64,000 bases of DNA from Janthinobacterium sp. UMAB-56. GTDB taxonomy: Bacteria > Pseudomonadota > Gammaproteobacteria > Burkholderiales > Burkholderiaceae_D. The stretch spans positions 23,682-87,681 of the forward strand of contig NZ_LT607661.1 in NCBI RefSeq assembly GCF_900095265.1. Reading direction: 5' to 3'. The notes below the pieces were generated by a model that did no database searches, had not been told where the DNA came from, and saw only the letters and a program-made list of their open reading frames with translations. Within the stretch, counting starts at the first letter, position 1, and each line of letters begins with the position of its first letter. A program made the position numbers and the translations under genes. Shown piece by piece: positions 8,178 to 16,394 of this stretch.

Positions 8178-9125
8178 ATGGCGATACAATGGTACCCAGG
8201 ACACATGAACGCGGCCCGCAAGAAAGCGGCCGAGACCATGGAAAACACCGATCTGGTGATTGAAGTGGTGGACGCGCGCCTGCCGGCAGCCAGTTGCAAT
8301 CCCATGGTGGACGAGCTGCGCCTGTTCCGCCAGCGCCCTTGCCTGAAGATCCTCAACAAGACCGACCTGGCCGATCCTGCCGCCACCGCCGCCTGGGTCG
8401 CTTATTTCAATGCCCAGGAAGGCGTGACCGCGTATGCGATGACGACCAAGAAGCCTGGCGACGTGGCGCGCATCCCCGACCTGGCCAAGTCGCTGGCGCC
8501 GCACCGCGGCGTGCCGACCAAGCCGCTGCGCATCATGATCATGGGCATCCCCAACGTGGGCAAGTCGACGCTGATGAACGCGCTGCTGAAAAAGCGCGTG
8601 GCCAAGGTGGGCGACGAGCCGGCAGTGACGAAGATGCAGCAAAAGCTGTACCTGGACAAGAACACCATCCTCGTCGACACGCCCGGCATGCTGTGGCCAA
8701 AGATTGCCATCCCCAGTGACGGCCTGATGCTGGCGGCCAGCCACGCCATCGGCTCGAACGCGCTGATCGAAGAGGAAGTGGCCGTCTTCCTGGCCGAGGA
8801 ATTGCTCAAGCGCTATCCGGACTTGCTGACGGCCCGCTACGGCACCAAGGTCGATGAAGTCGATGCCATCGGCGTGGTCGAAGGCATCGCCGCCAAGCGC
8901 GGCTTCCGCATCAAGGGCGGCGACTACGATTTCGAGAAAGCGTCGCACACCTTGCTGCTCGACTACCGCAGCGGCATCCTCGGACGCATCTCGCTGGAAA
9001 CGCCCGATACGCGCGCGGCCTTGCTGGCACAGCACGCGGCCGAGATGGCGGAAAAAGCGGCCAAGGCGGCGGAGATTGCCGCCGAAAAGGCGAAAAATGC
9101 GGCGCGCGGCAAGCGCGGCACGTAA
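8178..9125 (+). CDS. ylqF: ribosome biogenesis GTPase YlqF/RbgA
   Basis: 315-residue circularly permuted GTPase acting in large-subunit assembly. The motif order is permuted as expected: G4 NKTD at residues 60-63, G1 GIPNVGKST at 123-131, G2 Thr in the segment DEPAVTKMQ, then G3 DTPG at 167-170. The N-terminus MAIQWYPGHMNAARKK is the family hallmark. The C-terminus ends in an Ala/Lys/Glu-rich helix (AEMAEKAAKAAEIAAEKAK) and a basic tail, probably RNA-contacting. It stands alone between divergent and convergent neighbours. Confidence 0.95.
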   Translation: MAIQWYPGHMNAARKKAAETMENTDLVIEVVDARLPAASCNPMVDELRLFRQRPCLKILNKTDLADPAATAAWVAYFNAQEGVTAYAMTTKKPGDVARIPDLAKSLAPHRGVPTKPLRIMIMGIPNVGKSTLMNALLKKRVAKVGDEPAVTKMQQKLYLDKNTILVDTPGMLWPKIAIPSDGLMLAASHAIGSNALIEEEVAVFLAEELLKRYPDLLTARYGTKVDEVDAIGVVEGIAAKRGFRIKGGDYDFEKASHTLLLDYRSGILGRISLETPDTRAALLAQHAAEMAEKAAKAAEIAAEKAKNAARGKRGT

Positions 9126-9230
9126 GTAAAAAAAAGCCGCTAGTTGAACTGACTCCCGATGACGTTGGCGTCGAGCCAGCCGTTAGCGGTGTTGAGGGTC
9201 TCGGCGTCCCCGTCTGACCCCGGCTGACTG

Positions 9231-10049
9231 CTAATTTTCGCCCGCTGTCCCAAACCTGAAGCTGGTGACTGCCAGCGCGCCGAAGAAATCCTCCTCGTGG
9301 TACACCACCTGCGCCGCTTCCTGCTCGGCCGCGCCCAGCGCCACCATCAGCGGCAGCAAATGGTCTTCCTGCGGATGGGCCTGGCGCGCGCCGGGTGCCT
9401 GGTCCCAGGCCAGCAATTGCTGCAGGCGCTGCTGCGGCGGCAAGGCCATGGTCTGGCGCAGCCAGGCGTCAAACTGGTGCGAGGCGACGGCGCCCGCCTG
9501 GCCGAACTGGCGCAGGTTATGGTAGGACAGGCCGCTGCCCAGTATCAGCACGCCCTGCCGGCGCAGGATGGCCAGCGCGCGGCCCACTTCGACGTGCGTG
9601 AGCGGATCGTAGCCGTGTTTCAGCGACAATTGCACCAGCGGCACGTCCGCCTGCGGGTAAATGGGGAAGAGGGCGCTGAAAGTGCCGTGGTCGAAACCGC
9701 GCTCATGGTCCAGGCGCGCCGGATGGCCGGCCGCGTCGAGCAGTTGCTTGACCTGCGCCGCCAGTGCAGGCGCGCCCGGTGCCGGGTACTGGATCTGGTA
9801 GGTATGCGGCGGAAAGCCCGAATAGTCATAAATCATGCCCGGCCGGGAGCTGGCCGAGACGAGAAACTGCGGCCCTTCCCAATGCGCCGTGACGACCAGC
9901 ACGGCTGTCGGGCGCGCGCCGATCTGGCGCGGGATATCCTGCAACGATGCTTCGAGCACGTCGTAGCGGCCACCGAACTGGTCTTTCATGAAGGGCCACG
10001 GGCCGCCGCCGTGCGACAGGAAGTAAGTGGGGAAGGTGTGCTCTTGCAT
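9231..10049 (-). CDS. DODA-type extradiol ring-opening dioxygenase (YgiD-like)
   Basis: 272 residues of the LigB/DODA superfamily, cytosolic non-heme metal enzymes that open catechol rings (4,5-DOPA dioxygenase type). Predicted metal and catalytic histidines: His13 in SHGGGPW, His56 in TAHWEGPQ, the FDHGTFSALFPIYP His, and EDHLLPLMVALGA. Length fits the family. It is divergent from a LysR regulator with 112 bp between start codons, a classical regulator-target arrangement, so control by that regulator is likely (inference). The natural substrate is not evident. Confidence 0.88.
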   Translation of the reverse strand: MQEHTFPTYFLSHGGGPWPFMKDQFGGRYDVLEASLQDIPRQIGARPTAVLVVTAHWEGPQFLVSASSRPGMIYDYSGFPPHTYQIQYPAPGAPALAAQVKQLLDAAGHPARLDHERGFDHGTFSALFPIYPQADVPLVQLSLKHGYDPLTHVEVGRALAILRRQGVLILGSGLSYHNLRQFGQAGAVASHQFDAWLRQTMALPPQQRLQQLLAWDQAPGARQAHPQEDHLLPLMVALGAAEQEAAQVVYHEEDFFGALAVTSFRFGTAGEN

Positions 10050-10161
10050 GGCGGCTCCGGGGTGGAATGACTGATGCCACCGATGATAGTGATGTGCGGC
10101 CAGTTGATCAAGATCGCAATTATTGATATATCATTTCCATTTTGTTGATGATTGGGCCGTC

Positions 10162-11055
10162 ATGGATACCTTGCGCAGCATGCGCGTGTTTCGCGCCGTG
10201 GTGGAACTGGACAGTTTTGTGCGTGCCAGCGAGCGCCTCGATTTGTCGCCGGCCATGGTCAGCAAGCACGTGATGCACCTGGAGCGGCACCTGGGCGCGC
10301 GGTTGCTGAACCGCAGCAGCCGCCACCTGAGCCTGACGGAAATCGGCAAAGTGTATTTTGAACAGTGCCGCGACATGCTCGACAATCTGGAGGAGGTCGA
10401 AGCGACCGTGGGCCGCACAACGGTGGTGCCGCGCGGCATGCTGCGCCTGAGTGCGCCCGTCTGGTTCGCCAACGCCATTTTTACGCGCACCCTGGTGGCT
10501 TACCGCGAGCGCTACCCGGAAGTGACCTTCGACATCGACTTGAGCGGGCGCGTGGTCAACCTGGTGGAAGAGGGTTTCGATCTGGCCCTGCGCGTGAGCC
10601 AGGCCCAATCGCCGACCCTGATCGCGCGGCCCATCGGCAGCATCGCCTTTCACCTGGTGGCTGCTCCCGCCTACCTGGCGCGCGCGGGCCAGCCGCAACT
10701 GCCGCAAGACCTGGCGCGGCACGCCATGATCAGCTATTCGCTATTATCTAATGGTAATGAATTGGCCTTCGACGGACCGCAGGGACGCGAGACGGTGAAG
10801 TTCTCGCCCGTACTGCAATGCAATAACGAAAGCCTGCTGCATGCAGCCGCGCTCGATGGCATGGGTATCGCCCTGCTGCCGTCGTGGCAAACGGATGCCG
10901 ACCTGGCGGAGGGGCGGCTGCTGCGCCTCTTCGACGGCTACCAGCTGGCGGGCGGCAAGGTGTATGCCGTCTACACGAGTCGCCGCTACCTGTCGTCGAA
11001 AGTGCGCACCTTCATCGACTTCCTGGCTGATGAAGGGCGCCTGGGGGCTGACTAG
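10162..11055 (+). CDS. LysR-family transcriptional regulator
   Basis: 297 residues. N-terminal winged HTH (MDTLRSMRVFRAVVELDSF, ASERLDLSPAMVSKHVMHLE, LGARLLNRSSRHLSLTEIG) and a C-terminal PBP2-type effector domain starting near MLRLSAPVWF. The CrgA/DsdC-like style of the HTH is typical of LysR proteins next to oxidoreductases. ATG 10162 is chosen over the 13-codon extension because homology begins there. It is divergent from the DODA-type dioxygenase and probably controls it. Confidence 0.92.
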   Translation: MDTLRSMRVFRAVVELDSFVRASERLDLSPAMVSKHVMHLERHLGARLLNRSSRHLSLTEIGKVYFEQCRDMLDNLEEVEATVGRTTVVPRGMLRLSAPVWFANAIFTRTLVAYRERYPEVTFDIDLSGRVVNLVEEGFDLALRVSQAQSPTLIARPIGSIAFHLVAAPAYLARAGQPQLPQDLARHAMISYSLLSNGNELAFDGPQGRETVKFSPVLQCNNESLLHAAALDGMGIALLPSWQTDADLAEGRLLRLFDGYQLAGGKVYAVYTSRRYLSSKVRTFIDFLADEGRLGAD

Positions 11056-11675
11056 CCGAGCGAGCGCTTGACGTCGATCAGCGCGAACAGGCGCGCGCTG
11101 CGCATCCACGCCAGTACCAGCGCTGCCAACTGCGTCACCAGCAAGCCGGCCACGCTGGCCTGTGGACCGGGTGCGGCCAGCTTCAGGCGCGCCACGCCCA
11201 GCAGCGCATACAGGGTCAGTCCCAGCAAGGTGATGACGAGGTAGATGGCCAGGCAGGCCAGCGGACGCCGGCGCAGCATGCCGAGGCCGCGCCACCAGGC
11301 CTTGATGGCCGAGGTGCGGCGACGGTCGACGGCCAGCGCCGCGCGGCCCGCGTCGAGCGTGGCGCTGGCCAGCAGGAACAGCAAGCCCGTGCGCGCACCG
11401 CCCCAGGCGTTGCTGGCGCTGGGCGTGGTGACGGAGGACGCGTGCGGCGAAGCCAGGGCAATGCCGTCGGCGGATGGCGCCAGCGGCATGGCGACAATGC
11501 AAAGGGCCTTGAGCTTGCCCGAGATGGGGAAAAAACCAATGCTGCGGCGCGTGCTGCGGGGATTTGGCAGCCCCGGGCGCGTTGTGCTGCGACTTTCCAT
11601 GCGTGACTCCCGCAGTGACTTGTTGACTTTCAGATGCAGTCGGCTGCGCCCTGGATGGCCGCGCGCACTTCGCAC
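11052..11675 (-). pseudogene. probable degraded gene: C-terminal part of an integral membrane protein
   Basis: The minus-strand frame is open from 11675, but only the last ~120 residues look like protein: GGARTGLLFLLASATLDAG, a basic loop RRRTSAIKAWWRGLGMLRRR, then two hydrophobic segments (LACLAIYLVITLLGLTLYAL and SVAGLLVTQLAALVLAW) and MRSARLFALID. This resembles the end of a multi-pass membrane protein. The first ~90 residues are low-complexity S/P/R/A-rich and no start is convincing. It overlaps the LysR stop by 4 bp. Alternatives are a short real gene starting internally, or a frameshifted one. Confidence 0.45.
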
Positions 11676-11751
11676 TTTACTTAATATACCTATAAAAATG
11701 CCAAATTAATAATGAAATATTGGCGGAAGGAAATTGCCACCGGGCTGGTGC

Positions 11752-11779
11752 TTGCGGCGCCATGCACCCTGCGTATAAT
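11752..11779 (+). promoter_or_regulatory. sigma70-type promoter for the TonB receptor
   Basis: TTGCGG at 11752-11757, 16-bp spacer, TATAAT at 11774-11779. Transcription would begin near 11786, giving a leader of about 65 bases before ATG 11850. Confidence 0.6.
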
Positions 11780-11849
11780 GAGCGGCTTTTGCCATCCCTC
11801 CGTGCCACTGGCGTGCGTCCGCGCCGCAGTGACGCCTCAGCCTGCCGCC

Positions 11850-13385
11850 ATGATGCCTGCCCCTTCCGCCCTGACCGTTGCCACGCGCGCCTTGTTGCTG
11901 TGCGCCCTGGCCATGCCGGCGTGCGCGCAGGAAGGCGTGGAGGCTGGCGCGGCCGGCGTCACGCATGGCGATTTGTCCGCCGAGCTGGCGCAGGGCGGTC
12001 AGCACAGCGTGCGCGGCGCCCTGTCGCGCGAGCAGGGCGGCATGACGCTCGATGTGGCCATGGACGGGCTGCGCAATGGCAATTACCGTGATGGCAGCGT
12101 GTTTCAGCAGCGCGGCTTCAACGGAGGCGCGGAATGGAAGGTGCGCCAGGGCCGCTTTGGCTTCAGCGCCGACCAGTTGAACCAGGACACCCGCTACCCC
12201 GCGCCCGAGGCGCCGTTCCTGGCCTTGCTGGCGGCCCGCCCGGAGGATCTGTATCGCTATGAGGTGCGGCGCGCCAGCGCCTTCGTGCAGCGCTACGTCG
12301 GCAAGTTCGAGCTGGGGGTGGAACTGTCGCAGCGGGAAAAGCACGCCACGGCCCACTATGCGGGCGAGGAGGGCAGCAGCGTATCGATGTATAGCAGCCG
12401 GCGCCGGCAACTGGCGCCCCGCCTGCGCCATTACGGCAAGTTGGGCGGCGTGGGCACGGATACGGAAGTCGGCCTGGACTTGATGCAGTGGCAGCGGCGC
12501 TCGGGCCGCGATGGCGATGGGCAGCGCCGCCAGTACTCGCGCGCACTGCTGCTGCGCGAGGAGCTGGCCTTCGGCGGCCCATATGCGCCGCGCATGCTGC
12601 TGGGGCTGCGGCATGAACAGTTCCAGCTCGATCCGGCCGACATGCCCGCCGGCGGCAGCGACTGGGAAAACCAGAACGCCTGGGACTTGCAGGGCAGCTT
12701 GCAGCTGCGCCCGCAACTGAGCGTGTACGCCAAGGCCGCGCGCAGCTACCGCATCGATGATGATGGCTATACCCGCGCCGGCTACCGTCCCCTGGCGGGA
12801 CAGCTGCGGCGCGAAACGGAAGTGGGCGCCACCTACGGCGACGCGGCGCGCAGCGCTTCCGTGCGCGTCTTCAGCGAGCGCCTCAGCAATCAGATCGTCT
12901 TCGACCCGAGCCTGGGCCAGCTGGGCTTCGCGGGCAACCTCGACCCTTCGCGCCGCGACGGCATCGCCATCGAGGCCAGCCTGGCGCTGGCGCGCGACTG
13001 GCGCCTCGACGCTCAGCTGCGGCAAGTGCATGCGCGCTATGACGACTACGCCTACGACGGCCCGGATATCGCCCTCGTGCCCAAGACCCTGGCCAGCCTG
13101 CGCCTGTACTGGACGGGTCAGACCGGCGCCAGCGCCGACGTTGGCGTGCAATGGCTGCGCGCCCTGCGCTATGGCCCGGATTTCGCCAACAGCTGTCTGG
13201 CGCAAGTGCCCGCGTTTGCCACCCTGGATGGGCGCTATGCGCGCAAGCTGGGCGCCTGGGAGCTGGAACTGGCCGGCAGCAACCTGGCCAACCGCCGCCA
13301 TTACGGCGATGCGCCAGGCTGCCGTTCCAGCATTTACCTTAACGATGCGCGCCAGCTGCGCGTGTCGGCGCGCTACCATTTCTGA
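11850..13385 (+). CDS. TonB-dependent-receptor-like beta-barrel without a plug domain
   Basis: 511 residues from ATG 11850 (a second ATG is at 11853). A signal peptide (TVATRALLLCALAMPACA-Q) leads after only about 15-20 residues into barrel strands (THGDLSAELAQGGQHSVRGA, LDVAMDGLRNGNY). The ~130-residue plug, with a TonB box, the VRGxxxxR.. segment and the xxGGVINIIT end, is missing. The rest is typical barrel: alternating strands, NLDPSRRDGIAIEASLAL, SLRLYWTGQ, GSNLANRRHYG, and the terminal aromatic ARYHF. The mature length of about 485 fits a 22-strand barrel alone. Either an in-frame deletion derivative or a genuine plugless porin-like form. Substrate unknown; the barrel style resembles vitamin B12/siderophore receptors. 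Confidence 0.75.
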   Translation: MMPAPSALTVATRALLLCALAMPACAQEGVEAGAAGVTHGDLSAELAQGGQHSVRGALSREQGGMTLDVAMDGLRNGNYRDGSVFQQRGFNGGAEWKVRQGRFGFSADQLNQDTRYPAPEAPFLALLAARPEDLYRYEVRRASAFVQRYVGKFELGVELSQREKHATAHYAGEEGSSVSMYSSRRRQLAPRLRHYGKLGGVGTDTEVGLDLMQWQRRSGRDGDGQRRQYSRALLLREELAFGGPYAPRMLLGLRHEQFQLDPADMPAGGSDWENQNAWDLQGSLQLRPQLSVYAKAARSYRIDDDGYTRAGYRPLAGQLRRETEVGATYGDAARSASVRVFSERLSNQIVFDPSLGQLGFAGNLDPSRRDGIAIEASLALARDWRLDAQLRQVHARYDDYAYDGPDIALVPKTLASLRLYWTGQTGASADVGVQWLRALRYGPDFANSCLAQVPAFATLDGRYARKLGAWELELAGSNLANRRHYGDAPGCRSSIYLNDARQLRVSARYHF

Positions 13386-13532
13386 GACAGACGCGCAGCG
13401 CCGCTTAAGAGCGGCTTAATCAGGCGCAAACGGAGCGTGTAAAACTCCCTTTTTTCGGCCCGCGCTACAATGGACAGCGCAAAAAGTGGTAATCTCGCCC
13501 CGTTCACGACCACTTTATGATGAAGGATTATT

Positions 13533-14204
13533 ATGCGTTTTCTGCGTTTCTTGCGTCCCCTGCTCGCCGCCGTCACCCTGGTGGCGGCCACCGGCGGCGC
13601 CATGGCGGCCGATACCGGCTTTACCACGCTCCCTTCGCCAGTGCGCACGGACACGGGCAAGAAGGTGGAAGTGGTGGAGTACTTCATGTATTCCTGCCCG
13701 CATTGCTATGCGCTCGATCCGTTGATGCACGACTGGGTCAAGAAGCAGGGCGACAAGATCGCCTTCCGCCGCATCCACCTGGCCTTCAGCGGCCCGAAAG
13801 ATCCGCAGGCGCACGCCTATGCCACCTTGGAAGCGATGGGGCAGCTGGACCAGTTCCACGACAAGATCTTCCGCGCCATCCACGTCGAACGCAACCGCCT
13901 GAACCGCGATGACGCCATCCTCGACCTGCTGGTGAAAAACGGCATCGACAAGGCCAAATACCTGGACATGTTCAATTCCTTCGGCGTGCAGACCAAGCTG
14001 AAACGCAACGAGCAGCTGATCACTGCCAGCAAGATTGACAGCGCGCCGACCATCGTCATCGATGGCCGCTTCGTCACGTCGCCAGCGCAGCTGTCGCGTC
14101 CGGGCCAGTCCGAGCCGGAGACCCAGACAGCGACCCTGCGCGTGATGGATGAACTGGTGGCGCGCGTTCTGAAAGAGCGCGCTCCCGCGCCAGCGAAGAA
14201 GTAA
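13533..14204 (+). CDS. dsbA: periplasmic thiol:disulfide interchange protein DsbA
   Basis: 223 residues with a signal peptide (about 1-26, GGAMAAD). Thioredoxin-fold oxidase that introduces disulfides into exported proteins. The redox motif CPHC is at residues 55-58 in YFMYSCPHCYAL. The cis-Pro loop is in KIDSAPTIVIDGRFVTSP. It has an inserted helical domain and a Lys/Ala-rich end. The next gene starts 15 bp downstream and encodes a small membrane protein with two conserved cysteines on the probable periplasmic side; the two are probably co-transcribed. Confidence 0.93.
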   Translation: MRFLRFLRPLLAAVTLVAATGGAMAADTGFTTLPSPVRTDTGKKVEVVEYFMYSCPHCYALDPLMHDWVKKQGDKIAFRRIHLAFSGPKDPQAHAYATLEAMGQLDQFHDKIFRAIHVERNRLNRDDAILDLLVKNGIDKAKYLDMFNSFGVQTKLKRNEQLITASKIDSAPTIVIDGRFVTSPAQLSRPGQSEPETQTATLRVMDELVARVLKERAPAPAKK

Positions 14205-14219
14205 CACTGGAGAATTACC

Positions 14220-14444
14220 ATGAAACAGCTGCCCTGGACTTTGTGCGTACTGGCCCTCGCCCTCGTGGCCTGGCTGGCGCTTGCCCTCGTCAACGTGGAA
14301 AACCAGCGCAATGCGCTGACCAGCAAGGCTTGCGTGGACCCTGCGTTCAAGAACGAGGTCGATGCGAAATGCCTGGCGTCCGTGCAGTCGCGCGAGCACT
14401 GGTGGCAGCATCTGGGCTACGCCATGACGCACTTCCGGAATTGA
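14220..14444 (+). CDS. small single-pass membrane protein, Cx12C family (copy 1)
   Basis: 74 residues. One N-terminal transmembrane helix (LCVLALALVAWLALALV) is followed by a short domain containing VENQRNAL, KAC-x12-C, VQSREHWWQHLGYAM. The same domain pattern recurs in the protein at 21722-22039, so this is a two-member family in the window. Start ATG 14220 has a GGAG sequence upstream. It follows dsbA closely and is followed by a strong terminator. Function unknown; the conserved cysteines beside dsbA make a disulfide plausible (inference). Confidence 0.75.
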   Translation: MKQLPWTLCVLALALVAWLALALVNVENQRNALTSKACVDPAFKNEVDAKCLASVQSREHWWQHLGYAMTHFRN

Positions 14445-14460
14445 ATGTGTCTGCAAGAAG

Positions 14461-14485
14461 AACCCGCCGCGCGCGGGTTTTTTTT
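14461..14485 (+). terminator. rho-independent terminator of the dsbA unit
   Basis: Stem AACCCGC (14461-14467) / GCGGGTT (14473-14479), five-base loop, then a run of eight T. Confidence 0.9.
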
Positions 14486-14525
14486 CGTCCGCGTATGATG
14501 AAGCCATAACCATCCGGGAGGGTTG

Positions 14526-15272
14526 ATGAAGGAAGTGATCTTGATTACGGGCAGCAGCCGCGGCATCGGCGCGGCGACTGCCTTGCTGGCGGCGCGCCAG
14601 GGCTATGCCGTCTGCGTCAACTATGTGCGCGATGCGCAGGCGGCGGAAGAACTGTGCGCGCGCATCGTCGCCGACGGAGGCGAAGCCATCGCCGTGCAGG
14701 CTGACGTGGGCGACGAAGCGGACGTGGCGCGTTTGTTTGACGAAGTCGATGCGCGTCTTGGCACGCTCACCGCGCTGGTCAACAACGTGGGCGTGCTGGA
14801 GCAGAAATGCCGGCTGGCCGACATTTCCGTGCAGCGCCTCGAACGCGTGCTGCGCACGAATGTGATCAGCTATTTCCTGTGCTGCCAGCAAGCCGTGCGG
14901 CGCATGTCGACGGCAAACGGCGGGCAGGGCGGGCGCATCGTGAATGTCTCGTCGGTGGCCGCCCGCATCGGCTCACCGGGCGAATACATCGATTACGCGG
15001 CTTCGAAAGGCGCCGTCGATACGCTCACCCTCGGCCTTGCGAAGGAAGTGGCGGACGAGGGCATCCGCGTCAACGGCGTGCGGCCAGGCATTATCTATAC
15101 GCAGATCCACGCTTCGGGCGGCGAGCCGGGACGGGTGGCGCGCCTGGCATCGGGCGTGCCCATGCAGCGCGGCGGCCAGCCGGAAGAAATCGCCGACGCC
15201 ATCCTCTACCTGCTGGGGCCAGGCGCGAGCTATGTGACGGGCAGCCTCCTCGACGTGGCGGGCGGGCGCTAA
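14526..15272 (+). CDS. SDR-family NAD(P)-dependent oxidoreductase (YgfF-like)
   Basis: 248-residue classical short-chain dehydrogenase. Cofactor loop TGSSRGIGAAT at the N-terminus, NNVGVLE (NAG-type) motif, catalytic Ser in VNVSSVAARIGSPG, and Tyr/Lys in YIDYAASKGAVD. C-terminal YVTGSLLDVAGGR closes the domain as usual. ATG 14526 is chosen, with GGAGGGTTG just before it; a TTG codon lies immediately upstream. Most similar in style to E. coli YgfF. The substrate cannot be told. It converges with the efflux operon, with only 3 bp between the stops. Confidence 0.88.
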   Translation: MKEVILITGSSRGIGAATALLAARQGYAVCVNYVRDAQAAEELCARIVADGGEAIAVQADVGDEADVARLFDEVDARLGTLTALVNNVGVLEQKCRLADISVQRLERVLRTNVISYFLCCQQAVRRMSTANGGQGGRIVNVSSVAARIGSPGEYIDYAASKGAVDTLTLGLAKEVADEGIRVNGVRPGIIYTQIHASGGEPGRVARLASGVPMQRGGQPEEIADAILYLLGPGASYVTGSLLDVAGGR

Positions 15273-15275
15273 AGC

Positions 15276-16151
15276 TTACGCTTTGGCGGGCGCTGAATGG
15301 GGTGTGATCACCACGGTGCAGGTGGTGCCGGCCACCAGGAGTTGACCTTTGGGTTGCTCGTCGATGTGGATACGCACGGGTACGCGCTGCGCCAGGCGTA
15401 CCCAGTTGAACGTGGGATTGACGTCGGCCAGCAGTTCGCGGCCCGTGGCGGCGTCGCGATCGGTGATGCCGCGCGCGATGCTCTCGATGTGGCCGTGCAG
15501 GGTGCCGCCGCTCATCAGATTCATTTCCGCCTTGTCGTCCTGCGCCAGCATGCCCAGCTTGGTCTCTTCGAAGTAGCCGACGACATAATACGAGGCGCTG
15601 TCGATGACGGCCAGCTTGGCCGCGCCGACGGCGGCGAAATCGCCCTTGTGCACGTTCAGGTTCGTCACGTAGCCGGTGACGGGGGCACGCACCGTGGTGC
15701 GGTCCAGGTTCAATTGCGCCAGCGTGCGTGCGGCCAGCGCCGCCTGCACTTGCGACGAAGCCGAACTGGCGGAAAACGCGGCACTTTCGCGGCTTTCCGT
15801 GGAGATGATGCTGGCGTCCAGATTGGCGCGGCGCTGCGCTTCCTTGCCGCGGCGGCCCATTTCTGTTTTTTGCGCGGCCAGCACGGCGTCGGCTTGCGCC
15901 AGGGCGCTCGCATAGCGTGCCCTGTCGACGACGAAGAGCACGTCGCCCTTTTGTACCACCTGGTTGTCGCGCACCAGCACGTCTGTGACGGTGCCTGCCA
16001 CGTCGGCGCTGATGTTGATGATGTCGGCCTTGATGCGGCCGTCGCGCGTCCACGGCGACTCCATGTAGCGGTCCCAGACGGTCTTGCCTATCCACAGGGC
16101 GGCAGCCAGGAGCAGCAAGGTGATTGCATAGCGGGTCATTTTGCTTACCAT
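15276..16151 (-). CDS. HlyD/AaeA-type membrane-fusion protein of efflux system
   Basis: 291 residues: one N-terminal transmembrane anchor (YAITLLLLAAALWIG), a biotinyl-lipoyl-like domain (ADIINISADVAGTVTDVLV and VRAPVTGYVTNLNVHKGDF), a helical hairpin in between, and a C-terminal beta-barrel. It is the periplasmic adaptor linking the FUSC pump to an outer-membrane channel. Last gene of the operon OM channel - marR - FUSC - DUF1656 - this gene. The same three-part set in E. coli (AaeXAB) exports aromatic acids such as p-hydroxybenzoate (family knowledge), so weak aromatic acids are likely substrates. Confidence 0.9.
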   Translation of the reverse strand: MVSKMTRYAITLLLLAAALWIGKTVWDRYMESPWTRDGRIKADIINISADVAGTVTDVLVRDNQVVQKGDVLFVVDRARYASALAQADAVLAAQKTEMGRRGKEAQRRANLDASIISTESRESAAFSASSASSQVQAALAARTLAQLNLDRTTVRAPVTGYVTNLNVHKGDFAAVGAAKLAVIDSASYYVVGYFEETKLGMLAQDDKAEMNLMSGGTLHGHIESIARGITDRDAATGRELLADVNPTFNWVRLAQRVPVRIHIDEQPKGQLLVAGTTCTVVITPHSAPAKA

Positions 16152-16193
16152 GTCGGCAGCCTTTCCTTGATCAGGTTGAACATTAGTCGAACG

Positions 16194-16394
16194 TTATTTG
16201 TACAGCGATAAAGCCAGCGCGCCGAAGATGGCGACGAAGATGCACAGCCGCGCCAGCGACGGGTGCCACACCATGCGGTACACGCCCAGCCAGCCCAGCA
16301 CCCGGTCCAGCAGGGTTTGCAGGCCGATGCTGAGGATGAACAGCGGCAGCAGGGTGGGAATCAGAATTCCGAACAGGGCGAATTCACGCGGCAT
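16194..16394 (-). CDS. DUF1656 (AaeX-like) small inner-membrane protein
   Basis: 66 residues, MPREFALFGILIPTLLPLFI onward. Two hydrophobic helices flank a short loop (VLGWLGVYRMVWHPSL). The N-terminal pattern is diagnostic of DUF1656. It overlaps the end of the FUSC pump gene by 11 bp, indicating translational coupling. Always found between the FUSC transporter and its HlyD partner; probably an accessory subunit. Confidence 0.9.
   Translation of the reverse strand: MPREFALFGILIPTLLPLFILSIGLQTLLDRVLGWLGVYRMVWHPSLARLCIFVAIFGALALSLYK

Noticed and set aside
11786..11849. Cobalamin riboswitch in the leader of the plugless receptor
   Set aside because: GCCACTG at 11810-11816 recalls a B12-riboswitch element, but the leader is only ~65 bases and none of the other conserved parts are present.
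11706..13379. 557-codon minus-strand frame mirroring the TonB-receptor gene
   Set aside because: It is the reverse-strand shadow of a high-GC gene. Composition is His/Gln/Ala/Arg-rich with no domain, while the plus strand encodes a clear barrel.
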